From contig JARLHX010000092.1 of assembly GCA_031292035.1 (NCBI GenBank), forward strand, positions 196,135 through 260,134: a stretch of DNA of 64,000 bases, read 5' to 3'. Under the pieces are notes generated by a model. The model did not search any database. It had not been told where the DNA came from and saw only the letters and a list, made by a program, of their open reading frames with translations. Within the stretch, counting starts at the first letter, position 1. Each line of letters opens with the position of its first letter. The translations under genes were made by a program, and so were the position numbers. The stretch is from Negativicutes bacterium (GTDB taxonomy: Bacteria; Bacillota_C; Negativicutes; Sporomusales_B; JARLHX01). Positions 41,228-50,828 of this stretch are shown in pieces.

Positions 41228-43768
41228 ATGAACATGATCTTATCTAACCTTTGCAAACATATGACGATACGAAAGCGACTGACGGTTTTGATCTTGCTGG
41301 CGGTCTTTGTGATCACAGCTTTGAGCGGCCTGAACCGGATCAGGGCGACAGAGGAGAATACCCATCGCTCTGTGGCCGACAAACTCGACTTGTTGGCGGC
41401 CTTGGCAGCCGGCAGCCTCGCCGAGCCGCTGTGGAGTTATAATGACAATGCCCTGAAGGATATTTGCGACACCTTTTTCAAAGACCGGGAAGTCGGCAGG
41501 GTGACCGTCAGGACGGCAACCGGAATTTCTGTTTACGACAATAGCATCAATTCCCCGATCTACGAGCAGTCAAGGCTGATTGTTGATGAACGGGCGGTCT
41601 TTAAGCAGAATACGTTTATTGGCACCGTTTCCATCGGCTTGACCACCCACTATCGTGAGATCGAACTCCGCAATGAGATCTTTAATATCATCGGCAGTAT
41701 TCTTCTGATGGGGATCGTGCTTTCCTTTTTAATCGCCTATGTTTCGCGGATGGTGACGAAACCCTTGTACCAATTAAGCGAGGGGACAGATGAGATCGCC
41801 GGCGGCAACTTCACCAAGCGTCTGGCGATTGACGCCGACGACGAGGTCGGCCGGCTTGCTGATAAGTTTAACCGCATGACCGACAATATCCAGTCAATGA
41901 TGGGCGCATTGCAGCAGAGTGAGGAACGGTTCCGCACCGTGGTTACCCATACGCCGATTATTATTTATGCTCTGGATAAAGATGGCGTCTTTACATTGTC
42001 CGAGGGGCTGGGGCTGCGCAAACTGGGGCTCGCCAGCGGCGAGGTCGTCGGTCAGTCGTCACTGATGGTATACCGGGACGATCCTAAGATCGTCGAGTAC
42101 CTGACACGCGCGCTTGCCGGCGAGGCGGTCTTTTTAGAACACCAGCTCGGCGACACCTGGTTTGATAACCGGATGGTCCCTGTTTTTGATGAAACCGACC
42201 GGTTGACAGGGGTCATCGGCGCGGCTTTGGATATCACCGGCCGGGTGAAGGCCGAAGGGCGGCTGCAGGAAAGTTATGAGGAACTGACAGCCACCCATGA
42301 AGAACTGCTGGCCAGCGAAGAAGAGCTGCGCAGCGTATATGCCGAAATTATTGCCGCCAACGCCAAGCTGTCGGACAGCAACCAGATGATCCAAGAAATC
42401 TTCAACGCCGCCAATGATATCATCGCCGTCTTCGACAGCGCTGATGGCGCTATTGTGTCGATTAACCGCAAGGCCAGCGAACTTTTCGGCTATTCTGAGG
42501 AAGAGCTGAAAAGCAGGGGCTTGATTAGCCTGGTGTCACCGGCGAATATCGAGGAATCGCTGCAAAAGCTCCGCCTGACGATCAGGGAAGGGCCGCAGAC
42601 TTACGAACGGAAACTGACCAACCGCCACGGCCGTCCCCTTATTTTCGAAGTGAAGACTTCACCGGTGGTGATTCGCGGCAAAACGTATTGTCTGGCTCTC
42701 CTCCGGGATATTACCGCCCGCCGGCTGATGGAAGACCATGTGGAATTCCTCCGGGTCCGCGACCCGATGACCGGGGTGTATAACAGGGCCTTCTTCGAAA
42801 CCGAAATTCTCCAGGTGCAGACCGGGGGTTACAGCGGGATCGGCCTGTTCGTCTGCGATGTCGACGGCTTGAAATTGATCAACGATACCTTAGGACACCG
42901 CCAGGGGGATGACCTGCTTAAACAGGTCGCGACCCTGCTGCAGGGAGGGGTCAAAGCACCGAACCACGCAGCAAGAATCGGCGGCGATGAATTCGTGGTC
43001 ATCCTGTTCGAACCGACAAAACGGCAAATGGAGGATCTTGATCAATACTATCGTCAAAAGGTCCTGGTTTACAACCAACAGCATCCCCATCTGCCGCTGA
43101 GCCTGTCGATTGGCTGGGCGATGGATGGCGATTGCACCCATATCGATACCGTCTTCAAAGAAGCCGACAACAACATGTACCGCCAAAAATTGCACCAAAG
43201 CCAAAGTGTCCGCGGGTCGATTGTCCAGACCATGATGAAAGCCCTGGAGGCCCGTGACCACATCACCGAAGGTCACGCCGTCCGGTTGGGCGACCTGATG
43301 GAAGGGATGGGGCAGAAGCTGGGGCTGCCGCAGGGAGCGATGGCTGATCTTCGGCTGTTTGCCAACTTCCATGATATCGGCAAGGTGGGTATTCCGGACA
43401 GCATCCTGAAAAAGCCCGGACGTCTAAGCGAAGAGGAGATGGCGATCATGCGACAGCACTGCGAGATCGGTTTTCGGATCGCAAAATCCTCGCCCGATCT
43501 GGCGCCGATTGCCGACTGGATTTTAAAGCACCAGGAACACTGGGACGGCAGGGGCTATCCGCTGGGCATCCATGGGGAAGCCATTCCTGTCCAGTGCCGG
43601 ATACTGGGCATCGTCGATGCCTTCGACGCCATGACCAGTGACCGGCCCTACCGGAAGGCCATGGATCGCGAGGAGGCGCTGGCGGAAATCCGGCGGTGTT
43701 CTGGCACGCAGTTTGATCCTGAGTTGGTAGAAAATTTCCTGGTCTTGTTGGAGCAGGACCTGCAGTGA
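41228..43768 (+). CDS. Membrane PAS-PAS-GGDEF-HD-GYP sensor
   Basis: 846 residues. Two membrane spans (about 17-35 and 152-172) enclose an extracytoplasmic sensor of about 115 residues; HAMP (175-225); PAS (230-345); coiled coil ('ATHEELLASEEELRSVYAE'); PAS (390-505); GGDEF (510-660) with intact 'RIGGDEF'; HD-GYP (665-845) with 'FHDIGKVGIP' and 'HQEHWDGRGYP'. It can in principle both make and break c-di-GMP. Probably senses the ligand of the upstream binding lipoprotein. Ends in a strong terminator. Confidence 0.92.
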   Translation: MNMILSNLCKHMTIRKRLTVLILLAVFVITALSGLNRIRATEENTHRSVADKLDLLAALAAGSLAEPLWSYNDNALKDICDTFFKDREVGRVTVRTATGISVYDNSINSPIYEQSRLIVDERAVFKQNTFIGTVSIGLTTHYREIELRNEIFNIIGSILLMGIVLSFLIAYVSRMVTKPLYQLSEGTDEIAGGNFTKRLAIDADDEVGRLADKFNRMTDNIQSMMGALQQSEERFRTVVTHTPIIIYALDKDGVFTLSEGLGLRKLGLASGEVVGQSSLMVYRDDPKIVEYLTRALAGEAVFLEHQLGDTWFDNRMVPVFDETDRLTGVIGAALDITGRVKAEGRLQESYEELTATHEELLASEEELRSVYAEIIAANAKLSDSNQMIQEIFNAANDIIAVFDSADGAIVSINRKASELFGYSEEELKSRGLISLVSPANIEESLQKLRLTIREGPQTYERKLTNRHGRPLIFEVKTSPVVIRGKTYCLALLRDITARRLMEDHVEFLRVRDPMTGVYNRAFFETEILQVQTGGYSGIGLFVCDVDGLKLINDTLGHRQGDDLLKQVATLLQGGVKAPNHAARIGGDEFVVILFEPTKRQMEDLDQYYRQKVLVYNQQHPHLPLSLSIGWAMDGDCTHIDTVFKEADNNMYRQKLHQSQSVRGSIVQTMMKALEARDHITEGHAVRLGDLMEGMGQKLGLPQGAMADLRLFANFHDIGKVGIPDSILKKPGRLSEEEMAIMRQHCEIGFRIAKSSPDLAPIADWILKHQEHWDGRGYPLGIHGEAIPVQCRILGIVDAFDAMTSDRPYRKAMDREEALAEIRRCSGTQFDPELVENFLVLLEQDLQ

Positions 43769-43781
43769 GAATAGGTTGCAA

Positions 43782-43821
43782 GAGAAAAGACCTCCGAAAC
43801 ATTCCGGAGGTCTTTTCTCTT
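43782..43821 (+). terminator. Terminator after the sensor gene
   Basis: GAGAAAAGACCTCCG / CGGAGGTCTTTTCTC, fifteen perfect pairs, eight-base loop. The A/T-rich base of the stem works in both directions. Confidence 0.85.
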
Positions 43822-43929
43822 GCTGCCGGACAACGGCGTACTGACAGCGGCGCAGCAGGACGAACCACTAATGGCACCTCCGCACCATAAGAATATATTG
43901 TAATATAGATTCTTTGGGGGGGGACATAG

Positions 43930-45021
43930 GTGGAGAACAAAACCATAACGATTGGGTTATGCATGATTGTAAAAAACGAGGAGGACGTGATTGGTCGTTG
44001 CTTAGATTCAGTACAGGGCATCGCCGATGAAATGGTCATCGTAGATACCGGTTCAACTGACCGCACAAAAGAGATTGTAAAGAAATACACCGAGAAATTG
44101 TATGATTTTCCCTGGATTGACGATTTCGCCGCAGCGCGCAATTTTGCCTTTCGTCAGTCGACGCAGGACTATATCCTGTGGCTGGATGCCGATGATGTGA
44201 TTCTTAGGCCTGACCGGGAACGGTTTTTAGTGTTAAAAAATGAATTGGATTCTGCTGTTGATTCTGTCACGATGCATTATCATCTGGCAAAGGATGAATA
44301 TGGCAATATTACGTCAAGTCTTCGCCGCAACCGTCTGGTCAAACGCGCAAAAGAGTTTCAATGGATTGGTGCCGTACATGAATATCTGGCGGTTAGCGGC
44401 ATGATCCTAAATAGCGACATCGCGATTACTCACTGCAGTACTCGCCACGATTCCGACCGCAATCTTCGTATCTATCAGGGGCGTCTCGCCAGAGGCGATG
44501 CCTTGTCGCCCCGTGACCTTTATTATTACGCCAATGAGCTTTCGGATCATGGTCACCATGAGGAAGCGCTCAGCTACTACCAAAAATTTTTGGAGACGAA
44601 ACAGGGGTGGGTAGAAGACAATATCGCGGCGTGCGGTAAAGCGGCGGACTGCTCGTTGGCGCTGAGTGACGGCGACAAGCAACTTTATTTTCTCTTCAAA
44701 TCATTCGAATACGATATTCCGCGGGCTGAATGTTGCTGTCGACTTGGGTTTCACTATTTGCAGGCCGATAAACTAAACCAGGCCGTTTATTGGTATAAAG
44801 CCGCCACCGAGCTCGACAAGCCCGCAGATTGTTGGGGTATGCTGAACGAAGCGTGTTGGACCTGGCTGCCGCATCTTCAGCTTTGCGTATGCTATGACAA
44901 GCTCGGTCAGCATGATCTCGCCCAGAAACATAACGACTTGGCGGCAGGTTTCGCGCCAGCCAATCCTCAGATTTTGTATAACAAAAAATATTTCGAAAGT
45001 CTATTGTCTAAGACTAAGTAG
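43930..45021 (+). CDS. Family 2 glycosyltransferase with TPR-like C-terminus
   Basis: 363 residues, GTG start. GT-A domain in residues 1-200: 'IGLCMIVKNEEDVIGRCLDS', 'EMVIVDTGSTDRTKEI', 'FAAARNFAF', 'YILWLDADD' (DxD). C-terminal half has TPR-like helices ('YYANELSDHGHHEEALSYYQ', 'WYKAATELDKP'). This SunS-like type often glycosylates proteins. The next gene encodes a Thr-rich collagen-like protein, a natural acceptor, as in exosporium BclA systems. A run of eight G (43916-43923) stands in the ribosome-site region. Confidence 0.87.
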   Translation: MENKTITIGLCMIVKNEEDVIGRCLDSVQGIADEMVIVDTGSTDRTKEIVKKYTEKLYDFPWIDDFAAARNFAFRQSTQDYILWLDADDVILRPDRERFLVLKNELDSAVDSVTMHYHLAKDEYGNITSSLRRNRLVKRAKEFQWIGAVHEYLAVSGMILNSDIAITHCSTRHDSDRNLRIYQGRLARGDALSPRDLYYYANELSDHGHHEEALSYYQKFLETKQGWVEDNIAACGKAADCSLALSDGDKQLYFLFKSFEYDIPRAECCCRLGFHYLQADKLNQAVYWYKAATELDKPADCWGMLNEACWTWLPHLQLCVCYDKLGQHDLAQKHNDLAAGFAPANPQILYNKKYFESLLSKTK

Positions 45022-45075
45022 TTATGAATAGGTAATCGGGCGTTTCTCGCTATAAGTTAATACTACTTGTCTTAA

Positions 45076-45110
45076 TATGCGAAGTTAACACAATATGTTA
45101 ACTTCGCATA
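45076..45110 (+). other. Long inverted repeat between glycosyltransferase and collagen-like genes
   Basis: TATGCGAAGTTAAC / GTTAACTTCGCATA, fourteen perfect pairs, ACAATAT loop. No T-run follows, so it may be an operator or mRNA-stabilising hairpin rather than a classical terminator. It lies 47 bases before the collagen-like gene start. Confidence 0.65.
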
Positions 45111-45141
45111 TGTTGTATTAGGCTACTCATTTCAATTTTAA

Positions 45142-46431
<1,290 letters not shown>

Positions 46432-46453
46432 CTGGTAATTGGGGCATTCCCTT

Positions 46454-46502
46454 AACGATGCGAGGCATCCTTCCGCTCAGGAATGGGTGCCTTTACATCG
46501 TT
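46454..46502 (+). other. Structured stem-loop downstream of the collagen-like gene
   Basis: AACGATG / CATCGTT outer stem (7 bp), AGGCATCC / GGGTGCCT inner stem (8 bp, one G-T), and TTCC / GGAA at the tip. Three nested helices over 49 bases with no T-run. It could be a 3'-end stability element or a small structured RNA. Confidence 0.55.
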
Positions 46503-46591
46503 CGTGGCGTCGTAGCATCCATGAATCTCAAGGCATCATGTGATTGACAAGGATTCGAGTCAAATCTGAGGTAAGAGAGGAAAATATAAAA

Positions 46592-46618
46592 AAACCGGGG
46601 GTTAAAGCCCGGTTTGTT
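46592..46618 (+). terminator. Rho-independent terminator
   Basis: AAACCGGG / CCCGGTTT with a short loop and GTTTG. It is about 160 bases after the collagen-like gene and 115 bases from the end of the leftward 30-residue gene. Confidence 0.65.
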
Positions 46619-46733
46619 TGCAGGTCCTGAGGACACTGCGTATGACTATGGACGACGACTGCAAACATTACTGCGATGAGGCTGCGGCTACATTAGTGTA
46701 TCGTCCACTTAATTATAGAGTTGACGGCTTATC

Positions 46734-46826
46734 CTATTTGCCGGCAGCAGTTTTTTCCGGCTGCTTGACGGTCGGAAGGGGATAGTTGAAAGTCAGGCCG
46801 ATGCTGGCCACAGCTACATTATCCAT
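46734..46826 (-). CDS. Thirty-residue protein with strong ribosome site
   Basis: 30 residues from ATG 46826, with AGGAGGTG eight bases upstream. It begins 'MDNVAVASIGLTFNYPLPTV' and ends in a Lys/Ala tail. A -10-like TATACT and an ATCGAATA inverted repeat lie upstream on the minus strand. Too short for family assignment. The good ribosome site, the promoter and the setting between spore-surface genes make a small spore protein plausible. Confidence 0.5.
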   Translation of the reverse strand: MDNVAVASIGLTFNYPLPTVKQPEKTAAGK

Positions 46827-46904
46827 CTGGGCACCTCCTAATGCGGGGCAATCTTTCTTATGGCCTTAGTATACCGTGGCCGTGGCAAAAGGGGAAATAG
46901 ATAT

Positions 46905-46925
46905 ATCGAATAGTGATTATTCGAT
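46905..46925. promoter_or_regulatory. Operator-like inverted repeat
   Basis: ATCGAATA (46905-46912), spacer GTGAT, TATTCGAT (46918-46925): a perfect 8-bp palindrome in the region between the leftward 30-residue gene and the rightward 47123 gene. Symmetry and length suit a dimeric regulator. Between here and 47,076 I see no gene. Confidence 0.45.
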
Positions 46926-47076
46926 TTCGAGATAGTTGGTTGCCGGGAAAATACGGCGATGCCATGCCCCCCGGATAGGGGTCACTTCGTTTTTTCTAGC
47001 GCTAAAGGCGGTTTACGGCCTCAGACTGGGGCCTGCTATGGTGGCCGGCAATTGGTGTCATAATCAGTCTACTTTA

Positions 47077-47085
47077 CATAGTATA
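47077..47085 (+). promoter_or_regulatory. Sporulation-type -10 box
   Basis: CATAGTATA fits the sigma-E/sigma-K -10 pattern CATANNNTA; an ATA lies 14 bases upstream. It precedes the 47123 gene. The same pattern stands upstream of three other spore-surface genes in the window. Confidence 0.5.
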
Positions 47086-47122
47086 TATCAGGCCCATGAA
47101 AATTTGAAAGGAGACTATAATC

Positions 47123-47449
47123 GTGTCGATGCCTACCATTCCGGAAATGCACAAAATCCCGGAAATCCCGCTTAACAATGCTCTCTCGTTGATCCTGGTT
47201 TCGGTTGCTCTGGAGGAAATCGGTCTATCCCATATCATCAACGCCGAAGGTGAAAAAATTCAGGCCATCGTGCATGCCGTCGATTGCGGCAAAGCCGACC
47301 CCAAAGAACTGTTTGCAATTGATAGAAATGTCAATAACGTCCTTAGGACCATCGTTAAGAAAGAAATCCTGCTGGAGCTGAAAATGGTGGAAGCCTTAGA
47401 AGCTTTCCGCTTCGAGGGTCCCCCTCCCTGTACGCCGACTTATCGTTAA
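47123..47449 (+). CDS. Small helical spore-associated protein
   Basis: 108 residues, GTG start after AAAGGAG. The core 'LNNALSLILVSVALEEIGLS' followed by 'HIINAEGEKIQAIV' and 'NVNNVLRTIVKKEILLELKM' is a pattern I recall from paralogous small proteins of Bacilli encoded near collagen-like exosporium genes. Their function is unknown. A sigma-E/K-like -10 box upstream and the surrounding genes support sporulation expression. A 16-bp perfect terminator follows. Confidence 0.68.
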   Translation: MSMPTIPEMHKIPEIPLNNALSLILVSVALEEIGLSHIINAEGEKIQAIVHAVDCGKADPKELFAIDRNVNNVLRTIVKKEILLELKMVEALEAFRFEGPPPCTPTYR

Positions 47450-47467
47450 AATAGTCCCCGTGTCGAC

Positions 47468-47507
47468 AGAAAGGTAAAGAAAGTATTCTTTCTTTACCTT
47501 TCTTTTA
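47468..47507 (+). terminator. Rho-independent terminator
   Basis: AGAAAGGTAAAGAAAG / CTTTCTTTACCTTTCT, sixteen perfect pairs, TATT loop, then TTTTA. Confidence 0.85.
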
Positions 47508-47667
47508 TAACCGGCATGAGGCTTTCGCTATCGCGCCCGGCCATTTGATTCACCGCTTGAGCGCGGTTGCCATATAATGAAGCAGTTCGGAAGCCCCCTT
47601 CCTGCTTTTATCATATTCAACAGGCCGGATTCAGTGTGATGGGGTCAACCTGCAGGAGGATCTAAGT

Positions 47668-48423
47668 ATGCTAATCCCTCCGATCACCTTGTATGAGGAA
47701 GATCAAGCGGTAATAGAGATATTGAAAGCCCTGGCCGAGAAAGGGGCGGCACTGACGGCCTACACCGGCGCCGCAACAAAAAAAATCCAAGTGCTGCTGG
47801 AATACCTGGAGAATCAACGCTCTCCGGCGATGACGGCCGGGGAATTGGCGGAAAGTATCCATGGCTCGGCAGTGTCGCTGGACAATGTCCGCTATATTCA
47901 AGCCATGCTGGATTCAAATCTGGCGTACGCTTTAAACCATCTTGGCGCAGAAGAGCTGTGCCGCTTGGTGACCCTGCCGCCAGGGAAGAGCTGTCGTCTC
48001 AAGGCGCAGGGGCAAGGCCTGGTAAAGAATGGTGAGGACGCTTTTTATTCGGGGACGGCGAAGCTGAAAGAAATTGTGCTTGCTGCTGACGGCGCCGCCG
48101 GGATTGGCGGCAGAGTGAAATACCGGGTTGAAAAAAACGGCCAGTTCGAGGAACTGGAAGCGGTATCAACTGATATGCGGCTGGCCTTCGTCAATCCTAT
48201 CCAGCGGCGGGCTTGTCCCTCCCGGCCGAATATCGCCTGGATATCAGGCTATGGGATTGTGAAGAGGAGTACAAATACTGCCGAATGGGTGCGCGGCATC
48301 GCCTGGTTTGCCCTGACCCTTTGGGATTTGGGCGGCCGGAAAAAGCAGGGGAAATTTCGGATGGCGGTGTGCAGCCCGCATCAGCCCTCCTTTAACCACG
48401 ATAGCGGGATTGTGACTCAATAG
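47668..48423 (+). CDS. Hypothetical protein of the spore-surface region
   Basis: 251 residues, ATG after AGGAGGATC. Residues 1-95 are helical ('EDQAVIEILKALAEKGAALTA', in parts); residues 120-185 look like a beta domain ('AKLKEIVLAADGAAGIGGRV'). The last 60 residues are Trp/Arg-rich and less protein-like. In another frame, from about 48213, 'LPAEYRLDIRLWDCEEEYKYC' looks equally plausible, so a frameshift near 48,200 (real or a sequencing error) is possible. No family recognised. The end overlaps the leftward SPOCS gene by seven bases. Confidence 0.5.
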   Translation: MLIPPITLYEEDQAVIEILKALAEKGAALTAYTGAATKKIQVLLEYLENQRSPAMTAGELAESIHGSAVSLDNVRYIQAMLDSNLAYALNHLGAEELCRLVTLPPGKSCRLKAQGQGLVKNGEDAFYSGTAKLKEIVLAADGAAGIGGRVKYRVEKNGQFEELEAVSTDMRLAFVNPIQRRACPSRPNIAWISGYGIVKRSTNTAEWVRGIAWFALTLWDLGGRKKQGKFRMAVCSPHQPSFNHDSGIVTQ

Positions 48424-48932
48424 CGGCTTCTTCCTGTCCAGGTGCTACGGGCCGCCGGCCGCCTGAGCCTGAAGGCCGCTTTTTCTGTCTGCGTTTGGCA
48501 GGGACAAGCTGCGACCGGGGCATTCGGCTTACTCAGCGGGACGGTGACCGCTTTTGAGGGGCGGCGGGCTTCGATTTTGACAAGGATAAAGGCGCCGATG
48601 TCGCGGGCAGTAAGAAGTTCATAATCTTGAAATTCGACTTCGCCGTGGAGGGTGGGAAGGGAGTCGGGTTTGAGGCGGCGTCCGCTGACAAAACCGCTAA
48701 AGGGGACGGCAAAGGAGGCCAGACAGACCGGGTCGGTTTTCCCTGGCGTCCTGGCCACATATTCGGCGCCTAGCATCAGACGTCCCCAAAAGACCAGCTT
48801 TTTGCTGATCACGATGGCTTTGTCAACCGTCAGGGAGGTGGTGACCCGTAGAATCTGTTTGGCTTCTGGCTGATGGGGGGGGATGTTGAGGGTTTGGCGC
48901 AGGGTGACCGAGGTCGAGCGGGTGTGCGGCAT
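48417..48932 (-). CDS. SPOCS (DUF3794)-like protein 1
   Basis: 171 residues from ATG 48932 (GAGGGGAGA upstream). Residues about 5-130 have the SPOCS pattern of spore coat/SipL proteins: 'AKQILRVTTSLTVDKAIVISKK', in parts, 'GRLMLGAEYVARTPG', 'VCLASFAVPFSGFV', 'GEVEFQDYELL'. It shares 'V.F.G...V.VEYVA' and 'F.SFKIPF..F' type blocks with the gene at 50040. SPOCS domains mediate contacts in coat assembly. The C-terminal 40 residues are Arg/Pro-rich. Divergent from the 49071 gene. Confidence 0.72.
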   Translation of the reverse strand: MPHTRSTSVTLRQTLNIPPHQPEAKQILRVTTSLTVDKAIVISKKLVFWGRLMLGAEYVARTPGKTDPVCLASFAVPFSGFVSGRRLKPDSLPTLHGEVEFQDYELLTARDIGAFILVKIEARRPSKAVTVPLSKPNAPVAACPCQTQTEKAAFRLRRPAARSTWTGRSRY

Positions 48933-49070
48933 AATATCTCCCCTCTCCACGGCAGCCGCTGTCTGAGCTGTCGCCGGTGAACGGAATGTTGCCAGGGAAA
49001 TCGGCGGTGAACTGTCAAAGCGGCGGTTTACGGAATATGATAGATTAGAACAATCAAGGGAGGGAAGTTT

Positions 49071-49415
49071 GTGTCGTGTGTTCTTGGTTGCAATGCAACC
49101 CATTTTGGTCCTGGGGAAGATGAAAAGCAGGTGGATATCGCTGTGCAGTCTGTACCGGAATCACTGGTTATCTTCGGCCAGATAACCGACTGTGCCAAAA
49201 ATAACCACCCTGTGGAAGGGGCTTTGGTAAAGGTTTTCAAATGCCATGAAAAGAAACTGATCGGCATTTGCCATACTTTCAGCGGATGCAACGGTTTTTA
49301 CATGGTCAATATCCCCCATGTTTCCCATCATGAAAAGATCATTGTTATGGCCACCTGCGGCTGCGAAAAAATGACCTTCTGTGCGTCTTGCCATCCTGAC
49401 TGCAAGTGTTCGTAA
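49071..49415 (+). CDS. Cys-rich protein with a CnaB/carboxypeptidase-regulatory-like domain
   Basis: 114 residues, GTG start. The central 'LVIFGQITDCAKNNHPVEGALVKVF' (in parts) and 'GFYMVNIPHVSHHEKIIVMATCGC' (in parts) follow the 'G.V.....PV.GA.V.v' pattern of a beta-sandwich CarboxypepD-reg/CnaB domain. Nine cysteines, clustered at both ends ('CGCEKMTFCASCHPDCKC'), could crosslink the protein within a coat. Flanked on both sides by SPOCS-like genes on the other strand. Likely a coat or exosporium component. Confidence 0.65.
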   Translation: MSCVLGCNATHFGPGEDEKQVDIAVQSVPESLVIFGQITDCAKNNHPVEGALVKVFKCHEKKLIGICHTFSGCNGFYMVNIPHVSHHEKIIVMATCGCEKMTFCASCHPDCKCS

Positions 49416-49444
49416 TCGGCCGATCTGAATAAGGGTATGGCGTA

Positions 49445-49480
49445 AAAAATACTAGCCGGCAGATTGCGGTTAGTATTTTT
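49445..49480. terminator. Bidirectional terminator
   Basis: AAAAATACTA / TAGTATTTTT between the converging genes ending at 49415 and 49487. The A/T arms give a T-run in either direction. Confidence 0.75.
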
Positions 49481-49486
49481 CTCGTC

Positions 49487-50020
49487 TTAGGGATGGTTGC
49501 CCGGCCAAATGCTTTTTGGCGGCGGACTGCTTTTGAGCTGAATGTCGCAGCGAATGGTGTTGGGGTCGTGGTCGCCCTCTGGTCCGTGTTTTTTATGAAA
49601 CTCCGGGCAGACGAAGATCACGGTGGAGAGGGTGACGCTTCGCCGGTCGAGCAGGAAGATTTCGCTGTCCTCGATGACATAACGGATTTCGCTGACCTTT
49701 TCCTCTTTATCGTCAAGGAGGATGAAGGTGCAAAAAGGGATGACAAAATGGGATACGAACCGGACGCCGCCGCTTTTGAAGATGACTTCTATTTTCTTCA
49801 GGGCGTGGATGACTAGCTTTTTGCCAGCCGCGGTGGCGATGGTGCGGAATTTATGGGTTTTGATCTTGATGTCTAGCCGGACGATTTCCTGAATGTCCGG
49901 GTCGTGGCAGGGTATGGGCAGCCGGTCGGTCTCACACAGTTGAATGCAGAATTCCGGGCATTCTTCGGACATGCAGTCCTCCGGCAAGCCGGGATGGAAG
50001 TCGAAGCTGCCTGTATTCAC
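49487..50020 (-). CDS. SPOCS (DUF3794)-like protein 2
   Basis: 177 residues from GTG 50020 with AAGGGGGAA upstream; a longer reading frame overlaps the preceding gene and is not needed. Acidic Cys-rich start ('PEDCMSEECPEFCIQLCET'), then a SPOCS-like fold ('QEIVRLDIKIKTHKFRTIA', 'GKKLVIHALKKIEVIFKSGG', 'HFVIPFCTFILLDD'). C-terminus Pro/Lys-rich. It lies 19 bases after SPOCS-like protein 3, with which it forms an operon on the minus strand. Confidence 0.7.
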   Translation of the reverse strand: MNTGSFDFHPGLPEDCMSEECPEFCIQLCETDRLPIPCHDPDIQEIVRLDIKIKTHKFRTIATAAGKKLVIHALKKIEVIFKSGGVRFVSHFVIPFCTFILLDDKEEKVSEIRYVIEDSEIFLLDRRSVTLSTVIFVCPEFHKKHGPEGDHDPNTIRCDIQLKSSPPPKSIWPGNHP

Positions 50021-50039
50021 TTGGCTTCCCCCTTTCTTC

Positions 50040-50576
50040 CTAACAATCGATGTCGCAAGTGACACAGGAAAAAGATTGGCTGCACGAACAATCATCATCG
50101 ATGATCTGCTGCGATCCACAGAAATTTTCTTCGCATTCATGTACCATGTGTTCGGCGCGGCAGATATGAGAATTGACGATGATTCTGGCTCCGTCGAGTT
50201 TGCGGATGGCGGCTTTCAAAATCAGGAAGAGGGTAATGGTGCGGCGATCTTTTTGTTTTGCTTCCTGGAACTCTACCTCGACCGAGATTTTTGCATCCAG
50301 ACCGGGATGGGCGCAGCGGTGGTCGATAAACTGGGCGAAGGGGATTTTGAAGGATGCGAAATGGACGGGCTGGGTGTTTTTTCGGTCACAGGCCACATAT
50401 TCGACAAGGACATGGACTTCGCCGGTAAAGACGACTTTCCGGCAGATGGCGGAGATTCTTTTGACTTCCGGGGTGGATATCACGCGTAAAACCCGCTCGA
50501 TGTCGGGCTTGGTGTCCGGGATGACCAGCGTCGCGGTCAGGGCTTCCTGGTTTTTGCGGCGGCAATGGCGGGACAT
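50040..50576 (-). CDS. SPOCS (DUF3794)-like protein 3
   Basis: 178 residues from ATG 50576 with AAAGGAGG eight bases upstream. SPOCS pattern is clear: 'PDTKPDIERVLRVISTPEVK', 'ICRKVVFTGEVHVLVEYVA', 'PVHFASFKIPFAQFIDH'. A Cys-rich tail (six Cys in the last 35 residues, 'CEENFCGSQQ', 'DDDCSCSQSFSCVTCDIDC') suggests disulfide crosslinking in a coat layer. A CATATATTA box 75 bases upstream suggests sigma-E or sigma-K control of this two-gene operon. Confidence 0.78.
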   Translation of the reverse strand: MSRHCRRKNQEALTATLVIPDTKPDIERVLRVISTPEVKRISAICRKVVFTGEVHVLVEYVACDRKNTQPVHFASFKIPFAQFIDHRCAHPGLDAKISVEVEFQEAKQKDRRTITLFLILKAAIRKLDGARIIVNSHICRAEHMVHECEENFCGSQQIIDDDCSCSQSFSCVTCDIDC

Positions 50577-50650
50577 GGGCCGACCTCCTTTCAGTCTTGC
50601 GGCGGTTCTTTTATTGCTATAGGGCTGGAAAATCAGGGCTGTGCCTATAT

Positions 50651-50659
50651 TAATATATG
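50651..50659 (-). promoter_or_regulatory. Sporulation-type -10 box on the minus strand
   Basis: Complement reads CATATATTA, a fit to CATANNNTA, 75 bases before the SPOCS-like operon start at 50576. Confidence 0.45.
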
Positions 50660-50828
50660 CCTGGAGGCATGGTCGGTGTGTTGCCACAGGTGACTTGCCA
50701 GAGGGGGGGACTGGAAAAGCAATTCTTTGAATAATAAAAGAAATTTTTCACAAACAAAAAAAGGAATTGCTGGATTTAAAATGGAAGAAAAAAATAAAAG
50801 AAAATTTTGGGATGAGGATGTGGTTTTG

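Noticed and set aside
46641..46784. 47-codon rightward frame starting ATG ACT ATG GAC
   Set aside because: No ribosome site, and it overlaps the better supported 30-residue leftward gene.
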